12,973 bases of DNA. Origin: Acidobacteriaceae bacterium. GTDB lineage: Bacteria; Acidobacteriota; Terriglobia; Terriglobales; Acidobacteriaceae. Under the pieces are notes generated by a model, which saw only the letters and a list, made by a program, of their open reading frames with translations, was not told the DNA's origin and ran no database searches. A program made the translations under genes and the position numbers. Each line of letters starts with the position of its first letter. Within the stretch, counting starts at the first letter, position 1. Below, one piece after another: positions 7,425-12,328 of this stretch. The DNA lies in NCBI GenBank assembly GCA_030044455.1, contig JASHVU010000656.1, positions 1 through 12,973 of the forward strand, read 5' to 3'.

Positions 7425-7456
7425 ACGCCGCCTCCCGGTGCAACGGGAGGCGGCGT
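7425..7456 (-). terminator. Strong 13-bp GC hairpin 3' of rplI
   Basis: ACGCCGCCTCCCG (7425-7437) and CGGGAGGCGGCGT (7444-7456) form a perfect 13-bp stem with a six-base loop. It begins 15 nt after the rplI TAA and is the most stable hairpin in the window. No U-run follows it in the minus direction. It therefore fits a transcription-pause or mRNA 3'-protecting structure marking the end of the ribosomal-protein operon better than a textbook intrinsic terminator. Confidence 0.7.
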
Positions 7457-7471
7457 TCCAGCAGATTGTGA

Positions 7472-8032
7472 TTAGTCGAACTGGGTCTGCTCAGCCGGAG
7501 GGCCGACGGCGACGTCGTCCTTGGCTGGCTCTTCTGGCACGGCAGGCTCGGACGGTTTTTCGTGCGCAGGCTCTTTCTTTTCTTCGTGCTCTTCGCCCTG
7601 AACTTTCACCTTGAGACGGGCAGTGACCTCGCGGTGCAGGCGGACCGGCACAGTAAATTCGCCGACCGTCTTGAGGGGGTCGCCAAGCTGAATCTTGCGG
7701 CGATCCACTTCAATCCCCTGACCGGCAAGCTCGGCGGCAATGTCGGCCGAAGTGACCGAGCCAAACAGGTGGCCGGCCTCGCCTACTTTGCGGGTAAAGG
7801 CGAGCGCAACGGCATCGAGCCTGGCTGAAAACTCCTCTGCCTTTGACTTCTCGCTGGCCGAGCGGCGAGCGGCGGCGGCCTTCATCTGATCGATGACGGC
7901 CTTGTTGGTTTCAGTTGCCTGCATAGCCAGCTTTCGAGGCAGCAGATAATTGCGCGCGTAGCCTTCAGCGACTTTCACCACATCGCCTCGAAAACCGAGA
8001 TTGGCTACGTCTTCCTTCAAAATCACTTCCAT
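7472..8032 (-). CDS. rplI: 50S ribosomal protein L9
   Basis: L9 binds domain V of 23S rRNA at the base of the L1 stalk and helps keep the reading frame. The N-terminal RNA-binding domain is intact (MEVILKEDVANLGFRGDVVK, then the signature GYARNYLLPRKLA at 24-36). The long connecting helix covers roughly residues 40-75, and the C-terminal domain contains LFGSVTSADIA and GEFTVPVRLH. The protein is 186 residues where about 148-150 is usual; residues 146-186 are an added acidic, proline-rich tail ending TQFD. ATG 8032 is preceded by GGAG at suitable spacing. rplI follows rpsR in the order usual for bacteria and is the last ribosomal gene of the cluster. The 145-nt gap to rpsR contains heptamer repeats. 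Confidence 0.97.
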   Translation of the reverse strand: MEVILKEDVANLGFRGDVVKVAEGYARNYLLPRKLAMQATETNKAVIDQMKAAAARRSASEKSKAEEFSARLDAVALAFTRKVGEAGHLFGSVTSADIAAELAGQGIEVDRRKIQLGDPLKTVGEFTVPVRLHREVTARLKVKVQGEEHEEKKEPAHEKPSEPAVPEEPAKDDVAVGPPAEQTQFD

Positions 8033-8137
8033 AACAAAATCTCCACAACCGCACCGTCTTCCTGCTTCCGCGAGTGACGGCCATGCGGCGAACTCCGTTT
8101 AGTTCCCCACCGCTGTTCCCGAAAGGCGATGGATGAA

Positions 8138-8178
8138 ACTGACCACTGATCACTGACCCCCGGCCTCTTGTCTCTTGT
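8138..8178. repeat. Heptamer tandem arrays in the rpsR-rplI gap
   Basis: Two adjoining arrays with a 7-bp period. Bases 8138-8158 hold three units, ACTGACC, ACTGATC, ACTGACC. Bases 8165-8178 hold CTCTTGT twice, running up to the rpsR stop codon (TGA on the minus strand at 8180-8178). The first array shares the 15-mer CTGATCACTGACCCC exactly with the prs-rplY gap (10753-10767). The rest of the gap (8033-8137) shows only the rplI ribosome site. Confidence 0.8.
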
Positions 8179-8516
8179 CAGTGCCTGGTGGCAAAAGGCA
8201 ACAGGGCTATGTTGCGGGCCTGCTTGATGGCGCGTGTAAGGCGTCGCTGGTGCGTAGTGCAAACGCCGGTCAGACGGCGGGGAACAATTTTGCCGCGCTC
8301 GGCCACAAACCCCTGCAGCAGACGCACGTCGCGGTAAGGAATCGCATCAATCTTCTCGGTGCAGAATTTGCAGACCTTCTTGCGACGGAAGAATTTGCCG
8401 CGGTTTCCTGGTCCACCGCCGGGCCGGCGTTCCCCACGCGGACCTGCGCCCGGTCCTGATTGTTGATTCGATGGCGCGCCGCCCTCGGGCGCCTTGGCTT
8501 GTGTTTCTTCAGGCAT
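8178..8516 (-). CDS. rpsR: 30S ribosomal protein S18, zinc-ligand form
   Basis: S18 pairs with S6 on the 30S platform. Residues 41-108 match the conserved core: [20 protein letters not shown], then [20 protein letters not shown] and [19 protein letters not shown]. Cys-49, Cys-52, Cys-86 and His-89 form a complete CxxC...CxxH set, so this is the zinc-binding (C+) version. The protein is 112 residues against about 75-90 in most bacteria; the extra part is an N-terminal, Gly/Pro/Arg-rich segment (residues 1-40). ATG 8516 has a good ribosome site, GAAGAGGAA. It lies between rpsF and rplI as expected, but the ssb gene often placed between rpsF and rpsR is missing and the 144-nt gap holds a hairpin and a heptamer array instead. 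Confidence 0.96.
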   Translation of the reverse strand: MPEETQAKAPEGGAPSNQQSGPGAGPRGERRPGGGPGNRGKFFRRKKVCKFCTEKIDAIPYRDVRLLQGFVAERGKIVPRRLTGVCTTHQRRLTRAIKQARNIALLPFATRH

Positions 8517-8541
8517 AGTGTTTCCTCTTCAATCACTTAGT

Positions 8542-8556
8542 TCCGGCATCGCCGGA
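8542..8556 (-). promoter_or_regulatory. Hairpin in the rpsR leader
   Basis: TCCGGC (8542-8547) and GCCGGA (8551-8556) form a perfect 6-bp stem with a 3-nt loop, 25 nt upstream of the rpsR ATG and just before its ribosome site. S6:S18 complexes are known to autoregulate through leader hairpins exposing a CCG motif. That makes this a candidate, but the bulge architecture of the known motif was not recognised here. Confidence 0.35.
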
Positions 8557-8625
8557 GATTGTTTTGGGAGCTTCAAACTCAAAGTCGCGATCCAATGGAT
8601 GAACCGCGGACTCCGCCCATCGTCT

Positions 8626-8660
8626 CCTGGTCCCTGTTGCCTATTCCCTGGTCCCTGTTT
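8626..8660. repeat. Heptamer tandem array in the rpsF-rpsR gap
   Basis: Five consecutive 7-bp units run from 8626 to 8660: CCTGGTC occurs twice, with CCTGTTG, CCTATTC and CCTGTTT as variants. Every unit begins CCT and four of five continue CCTG. The array ends exactly at the base before the rpsF stop codon (TAG on the minus strand, 8663-8661), so it is the first thing 3' of rpsF. It belongs to the same MCTGNYC-like family as the arrays at 8138 and 10736. Confidence 0.85.
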
Positions 8661-9095
8661 CTACGCGCTTGCCTGCACCGGCTCGGTATCAGAAGCAGGC
8701 TCGGCCGCAGCCGGCGCGGGTGCGGGCGTTGGTGCGGGCGCTGGTTCAGCGCTCAACTTCCGGTGCGCATTGCGCAGCGCCTTTATCTTGGCCAAGCGCT
8801 TTTCTTCCTCGTCCATGCGGACGGTGATGAACTTGATAACCGGCTCGGTGACGCGCAGACGGCGTTCGAGCTCGAGTACCACCGCGCCGTTGGCTTCAAT
8901 GGTAAGCAGCACGTAGTTTCCATCAGTGAATTTGCGCACCACGTAGGCGAGCTTGCGGCGGCCCATCTTTTCAACCGTCTTCACCGCGCCGCCGCCATTG
9001 GCGACGGTGGTCGTGAAGCCGGCAATCAGCTTGTCAGTATCCTCGTCAGACACATCGGGCCGAACGATAAACATTACTTCATACAAACGCGACAT
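8661..9095 (-). CDS. rpsF: 30S ribosomal protein S6
   Basis: S6 binds S18 and 16S rRNA on the 30S platform. Core S6 features are MSRLYEVMFIVRPDVSDE (residues 1-18), GRRKLAYVVRKFTDGNYVLL (45-64) and the strand-helix VLELERRLRVTEPVIKFITV. The start is decided by the ribosome site AAAAGGA (9108-9102): it is 6 nt from the ATG at 9095 but abuts another in-frame ATG at 9101, and the frame continues upstream to 9218 without a better start. The result is 144 residues, the last 31 of which (from about 114) are a Pro/Ala-repeat tail (PAPAPTPAPAPAAAEPAS). It lies 85 nt downstream of pth and upstream of rpsR; the short leader contains the self-complementary TTCCGCGGAA close to the ribosome site. Confidence 0.96.
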   Translation of the reverse strand: MSRLYEVMFIVRPDVSDEDTDKLIAGFTTTVANGGGAVKTVEKMGRRKLAYVVRKFTDGNYVLLTIEANGAVVLELERRLRVTEPVIKFITVRMDEEEKRLAKIKALRNAHRKLSAEPAPAPTPAPAPAAAEPASDTEPVQASA

Positions 9096-9174
9096 CAGCA
9101 TTCCTTTTCCGCGGAAGCCCTCGCTCCCGCATACATCTACGAACCTACAGCTCTCAGCATTCCGCCAATATTCG

Positions 9175-9188
9175 TATTCCCTAGTCCC
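9175..9188. repeat. Heptamer pair overlapping the pth stop codon
   Basis: TATTCCCTAGTCCC at 9175-9188 differs by one base from TATTCCCTGGTCCC inside the rpsF-rpsR array (8642-8655). The single difference (G to A) makes the CTA that is the TAG stop codon of pth on the minus strand. The array family thus appears to form the very end of the pth reading frame. Two units only, so the assignment rests on the 13/14 match. Confidence 0.5.
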
Positions 9189-9885
9189 GGTCTTTCTCGT
9201 CTTTCCGGTTAAACTCATTCATTGCCGGTCCCGGTCCTTGGGCTACGATCTGCCGCGCGGCCTTGACCACTTTGTCCAGAACCTCGTCAAGAATCCCCAG
9301 GTCCGCTTTCCGCATCGGCGAAAGCAGATAGTCCCTGCCCGGCCGCTTGCCTGCTCCGGCTGCCAGTGCTTCCGGCGGTACATTGAGTCCAACCCCGATC
9401 CGCAACCTTAACCACTCCTGACTGCCCAACACATCGGTTACGCTGCGGGCCCCGTTATGTCCCGCCGGCGAACCGCGTTCCCTGATTCTGAAGGTGCCCA
9501 GAACCAGATCGAGCTCGTCGTAGATCACGAGCAGATCCTGCTGAGGGTCCGCTTCAAACTCTCTCACCAGAGCACCAACTGCAAGGCCGCTCAGATTCAT
9601 GTATGTCTCCGGCTTCGCCAGGACCACTTGGCGCCCCGCCATGCGGCAGGTTGCGGTCACGGCCCGGCATCGCCGGTTCTGAACCACAACGCCCTCTTGC
9701 TCGGCGATGCGGTCGATTGCCATGAACCCCGCATTGTGCGGGGTCCAGAAATAGTCCGGCCCGGGATTGCCGAGGCCCACAACCAGAAACGGGCCGCGCC
9801 GGGCTCCCGCTACTTGATCCCCGGCCGGCGACTGGACCGATGATTGCTCGATGCCGCGGCTCGTCGACTCGCTTGCTTCTGCCAA
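9181..9885 (-). CDS. pth: Peptidyl-tRNA hydrolase
   Basis: Pth releases peptides from prematurely dropped peptidyl-tRNA so that the tRNA can be reused. The family's active-site set is complete: Asn-40 in VVGLGNPGPDY, catalytic His-50 in TPHNAGF, Asn-97 in KPETYMNLSG, Asp-123 in VIYDELDL, and Asn-144 in AGHNGARS. Length is 234 residues against about 190 usual. The excess is a roughly 31-residue polar N-terminal leader, plus a linker near residue 170. TTG at 9885 is taken as start, only 3 nt after the rplY TAA, with AAGAAG upstream; no ATG exists before the LVVGLGNPG strand, so either the TTG start with its extension is real or a rarer start closer to residue 34 is used. Tight spacing suggests translation coupled to rplY. 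The stop codon lies within a heptamer-like repeat. Confidence 0.93.
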   Translation of the reverse strand: MAEASESTSRGIEQSSVQSPAGDQVAGARRGPFLVVGLGNPGPDYFWTPHNAGFMAIDRIAEQEGVVVQNRRCRAVTATCRMAGRQVVLAKPETYMNLSGLAVGALVREFEADPQQDLLVIYDELDLVLGTFRIRERGSPAGHNGARSVTDVLGSQEWLRLRIGVGLNVPPEALAAGAGKRPGRDYLLSPMRKADLGILDEVLDKVVKAARQIVAQGPGPAMNEFNRKDEKDRD

Positions 9886-9888
9886 GGC

Positions 9889-10593
9889 TTACTTCTTCGC
9901 CTCTGGCTTCTTGGCTGCGGCCGGCTCGGCCGCCGTCTCAGTCTTGCCCTTCTTGGCCACTTCAGGCTCAGCCGGAACTGCAGCGGCATCGGTTGCTGCA
10001 ACAACCTCGCCCTCGGCAGGCGCAACCACCTCCTCGCGAATCGTCACCACGTGTGCAACAGTCGCATCGGCGGGATTCAGGTACTTGATCCTGTCAGAAT
10101 GCGGCAGGCTACTCACGCGCAGAACCTGGTGCAGCGCCAGCCCGCTCACATCCACATCGATGTGGCTGGGAATATCGGTTGGCAGGCATTCAATTTCAAC
10201 CTCGCGCATCACCTGGTCGAGAATGCCTCCTTCCGTCTTCACGCCCAAAGGAACGCCCAGCAGCTTGACGCGCACGCTCACGCGCAAAACCTTGTCGAGC
10301 GCAATGCGCTTCATGTCAATGTGAATCAGCCGGTCCTTGATAGGCTCGCGCTGCCAGTCGACGATCATCGCTTTGGCAGCCGCAGAACCGGCCACTTCGA
10401 CATCGAAGATGGTGTTGTGTCCGCTCTCGGAATAAAGAATTCGCGTGATCTGCTTGGGATCGACTTCGACGGCCACTGGTTCGTGCCCGGAGCCATAAAG
10501 CACTGCAGGAATCTTGCCGGCGAAACGCACGCGGCGCGCGGCGTTCTTGTTGAATTTGCCCTCGCGGGGCTTTGCTATAACAACTTCAGACAT
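9889..10593 (-). CDS. rplY: 50S ribosomal protein L25 / Ctc family, two-domain form
   Basis: This 234-residue protein is the long, Ctc/TL5-type L25 that binds 5S rRNA. The N-terminal L25 beta-barrel (residues 1-95) contains KNAARRVRFAGKIPAVLYG and the conserved IKDRLIHIDMKRI. The TL5 C-terminal domain (about 96-185) contains GVPLGVKTEGGILDQ and LPTDIPSHIDVDVSGL. Residues 186-234 are an Ala/Glu/Pro/Lys-rich tail ending AAKKPEAKK. ATG 10593 follows GAGAGA at 6-nt spacing. The gene lies between prs and pth, the same neighbours as ctc in Bacillus, and its stop is 3 nt from the pth start. In Bacillus ctc is stress-induced; nothing in this sequence shows such control. The 176-nt gap to prs holds inverted heptamer arrays. 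Confidence 0.95.
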   Translation of the reverse strand: MSEVVIAKPREGKFNKNAARRVRFAGKIPAVLYGSGHEPVAVEVDPKQITRILYSESGHNTIFDVEVAGSAAAKAMIVDWQREPIKDRLIHIDMKRIALDKVLRVSVRVKLLGVPLGVKTEGGILDQVMREVEIECLPTDIPSHIDVDVSGLALHQVLRVSSLPHSDRIKYLNPADATVAHVVTIREEVVAPAEGEVVAATDAAAVPAEPEVAKKGKTETAAEPAAAKKPEAKK

Positions 10594-10657
10594 TTCAATC
10601 TCTCATTTCTTTCGGGCACGGGCCATAACAGCGCCGCTCCCTTTGTTGCCGCCAGGT

Positions 10658-10750
10658 TTCAGGGATCAGAGGTCAGAAAAAACCTTGCGGAATCCTGGCT
10701 CCATCACTGACGGCTGGCGATTCGGTGGTCTTGGGTCACTGATCCCTGAA
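10658..10750. repeat. 12-bp inverted repeat made of opposed heptamer tracts
   Basis: TTCAGGGATCAG (10658-10669) is the exact reverse complement of CTGATCCCTGAA (10739-10750), separated by 69 bp. The left arm belongs to a 7-bp-period tract at 10653-10677, in opposite orientation to the array at 10736-10770. In the prs-rplY transcript this could fold as a 12-bp stem between the prs stop and the rplY ribosome site. Confidence 0.7.
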
Positions 10751-10770
10751 CCCTGATCACTGACCCCTGT
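10736..10770. repeat. Heptamer tandem array 3' of prs
   Basis: Five 7-bp units occupy 10736-10770, variants of TCACTGA / TCCCTGA / CCCCTGT. They end on the first base of the prs stop codon (TAA on the minus strand, 10772-10770). In the same phase as the other arrays the units read MCTGNYC. The 15-mer at 10753-10767 is identical to 8146-8160 in the rpsR-rplI gap. Confidence 0.85.
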
Positions 10771-11894
10771 TAGTTAAAAAGCGTACTCACGCTGGTTTCC
10801 ATGTGGATGCTCTCAATGGCCGCGCCCAGCAGGCCGGCGATGGAGAGCACCTTGATCTTCGATAACTTCTGCGCCTGTTCGCGCAGAGGAATTGTGTCGG
10901 TCAGCACCAGCTGCTCAAGCCTCGAACTGGCGATGCGGTCGATGGCCGGGCCTGAAAGCACTCCGTGACTGGCGCATGCATGCACCGCGGTGGCCCCAGC
11001 TTCGAGAAGCGCATCAGCGGTTTTCACCAGGGTGCCCGCGGTGTCGATAATGTCGTCGATGATAAGACAGGTTTTGCCCTCCACGTCGCCAACCACGTGC
11101 ATTACCTCGGCCACATTCAAATCAGTGCGGCGCTTGTCCACAATGGCCAGCGGCGCTCCCATCTTCTGCGCAAAGAAACGTGCCCGCTCCACGCCGCCTG
11201 GATCAGGCGAGATGACCATAAGATTAGGCAGGTTAAGTTCGCGAAAGTGACTCACCAGCACCGGACTGGCATAAAGGTGATCGACGGGGATATTGAAGAA
11301 GCCCTGAATCTGGGCCGCGTGCAGATCCACAAACAGCGCGCGATTGGCGCCCACTGTGGTCAGCACATCCGCCACCATTTTGGCGCTGATAGCCACGCGC
11401 GGGCGATCTTTGCGATCCTGGCGGGCGTAGCCGTAATACGGCATCACCACCGTGATCCTGGCCGCTGAGGCCCGCTTGAGCGCATCAATCATCACCAACA
11501 ACTCCACCAGGTGCTGGTCCACCGGATAGCAGGTGGGCTGCACCACAAATACATCCACGCCGCGCACGTTTTCGAGCAGTTGGAAGAAAACTTCGCCGTC
11601 TGCAAAACGCTGCATCTTGGTCTCGCCGACTTTCACCCCGATATGCTCGCCAATTTTGCGCGCGAGCTCGGGGTTCGCCGTTCCCGAGAACAGCCGGAAC
11701 CGGCGGTCATCGGCAAGGCTGCGCGTCTTTTTGCGCTCAGGCACCGGAACTTTTGCTGGGTCCTTTGCCGGTTCCTTCCCCTTCGCGCCGTCACCCGACG
11801 GACCCTTCGGCGGCTCTTTGCCGCCCGCCGGCTTGTCGGGACTCGGTTCGTCTGCCCTGTTGTCTTCCAACGCCGTCAACGTTCCTATCGCCAT
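10770..11894 (-). CDS. prs: Ribose-phosphate pyrophosphokinase (PRPP synthase)
   Basis: Prs makes PRPP from ribose 5-phosphate and ATP for nucleotide, His and Trp synthesis. Class I landmarks are all present: FSGTANPELARKI (residues 69-81), FADGEVFFQLLENVRG (97-112), the flexible loop YGYARQDRKDRPR (154-166), DLHAAQIQGFF with His-192, SPDPGGVERARFFA (229-242), and the PRPP-binding LIIDDIIDTAGTLVK (277-291). The enzyme is 374 residues against about 315; the first 65 or so are an extra Pro/Lys/Asp-rich, probably disordered leader. The ATG at 11894 is supported by GGAGGTG (11911-11905), a strong ribosome site 10 nt away, so the leader is likely translated. The final SVSTLFN is the normal C terminus. 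tRNA-Gln and ispE lie upstream on the same strand. Repeats that can form a stem lie in its leader region. Confidence 0.97.
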   Translation of the reverse strand: MAIGTLTALEDNRADEPSPDKPAGGKEPPKGPSGDGAKGKEPAKDPAKVPVPERKKTRSLADDRRFRLFSGTANPELARKIGEHIGVKVGETKMQRFADGEVFFQLLENVRGVDVFVVQPTCYPVDQHLVELLVMIDALKRASAARITVVMPYYGYARQDRKDRPRVAISAKMVADVLTTVGANRALFVDLHAAQIQGFFNIPVDHLYASPVLVSHFRELNLPNLMVISPDPGGVERARFFAQKMGAPLAIVDKRRTDLNVAEVMHVVGDVEGKTCLIIDDIIDTAGTLVKTADALLEAGATAVHACASHGVLSGPAIDRIASSRLEQLVLTDTIPLREQAQKLSKIKVLSIAGLLGAAIESIHMETSVSTLFN

Positions 11895-11943
11895 TTTTAA
11901 AAAGCACCTCCAAGCTGGTTTGCTTTGGCTGCATTTTTTCTTT

Positions 11944-12022
11944 TAGCTATTAGTTGCTAGCTCCATCACGCTTGAACCCAAGTCTTCGGCTCACCGGCGC
12001 AAAAGCTAGAAGCTAGTAGCTA
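11944..12022. repeat. Inverted TAGCT heptamer tracts between tRNA-Gln and prs
   Basis: Bases 11944-11964 hold three 7-bp units starting TAG (TAGCTAT, TAGTTGC, TAGCTCC). Bases 11944-11962 and 12004-12022 are imperfect inverted repeats, matching at 16 of 19 positions across a 41-bp spacer. Two of the three mismatches would be G-U pairs in a plus-strand RNA; in the prs-sense RNA they would be C-A mismatches. The structure lies about 50 nt upstream of the prs ATG. Confidence 0.65.
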
Positions 12023-12038
12023 GAGGCTAGAAGCTGTC
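12004..12038. repeat. AGCTAGA heptamer array 3' of tRNA-Gln
   Basis: AGCTAGA occurs at 12004 and 12018, with AGCTAGT (12011), GGCTAGA (12025) and a decayed AGCTGTC (12032), giving five units with an unbroken 7-bp period. On the minus strand the array begins 4 nt after the CCA end of the tRNA. The unit differs from the MCTGNYC family seen after prs, rpsF and rpsR but has the same period and the same placement 3' of a gene. Confidence 0.8.
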
Positions 12039-12042
12039 TTCC

Positions 12043-12116
12043 TGGCTGGGCGACCTGGATTCGAACCAGGATAAATGCCTCCAAAGGGCATTGTCCTACC
12101 ATTGAACGATCGCCCA
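12043..12116 (-). tRNA. tRNA-Gln, anticodon TTG
   Basis: A complete cloverleaf of 74 nt including an encoded CCA. The acceptor stem TGGGCGA pairs perfectly with TCGCCCA, discriminator G. The D arm is GTTC-AATGGTA-GGAC; the anticodon stem ATGCC/GGCAT closes the loop CTTTGGA with TTG at 12084-12082; the T arm is CCTGG-TTCGAAT-CCAGG. The unusual U1-A72 first pair is a normal identity feature of bacterial tRNA-Gln. It lies between ispE and prs on the same strand, with heptamer repeats directly 3' and a REP-like element on its 5' side. Whether it has its own promoter or is processed from the ispE transcript cannot be told; no convincing promoter was seen. Confidence 0.96.
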
Positions 12117-12155
12117 ATTGTCAGCACCCGCGCAGAACGCTGGCCGCAAAAATGC

Positions 12156-12203
12156 TGTCATCCTGAGCGAGTCGCCGCGGCGACGAGTCGAAGGACCTGC
12201 ATT
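12156..12203. repeat. REP-like palindromic intergenic element
   Basis: The element starts TGTCATCCTGAGCGAGTC and ends GAGTCGAAGGACCTGCAT. It contains the perfect palindrome TCGCCGCGGCGA (12172-12183), and the outer TCCT (12161-12164) and AGGA (12192-12195) are complementary. Sequences of the form 'TCATCCTGAGCGA...GTCGAAGGA' are, to my knowledge, dispersed in intergenic regions of several bacterial phyla, including Acidobacteria. It sits in the 212-nt gap between tRNA-Gln and ispE; nothing else was recognised in the rest of that gap. Confidence 0.55.
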
Positions 12204-12328
12204 TGTTCTTCAGCCAACTCTCCGCCCGAAAGCGCCCAACTACTTCCGGCCTTCCCCTCATCGGCGGAAGACCACTTTCGGCAGCCGTCCGCGAGTCTCT
12301 CCAACTTCACGAACCGCTGTCAATCCTC

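Noticed and set aside
9096..9180. An S6:S18 leader motif in the rpsF 5' region
   Set aside because: Only the short self-complementary TTCCGCGGAA was found near the ribosome site; it cannot form a good hairpin and the expected bulged stem was not seen.
8559..9212. A 217-codon plus-strand open frame opposite rpsF
   Set aside because: Antisense to a certain ribosomal-protein gene and spanning its noncoding flanks; no domain seen.
9096..9218. A 41-residue N-terminal extension of S6
   Set aside because: S6 proteins begin at the MSRLYEVMFIV strand, and AAAAGGA is correctly spaced only for the ATG at 9095.
9844..10710. A 288-codon plus-strand open frame opposite rplY
   Set aside because: The complementary strand encodes a clear L25/Ctc protein with a ribosome site; the plus frame has no recognisable motif or start signal.
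8138..12038. The intergenic repeats as CRISPR arrays
   Set aside because: Units are 7 bp, contiguous and without spacers, and no cas gene is in the window.
12043..12203. Integration site or genomic island at the tRNA-Gln gene
   Set aside because: No integrase, no duplicated tRNA end and only conserved housekeeping genes on both sides.
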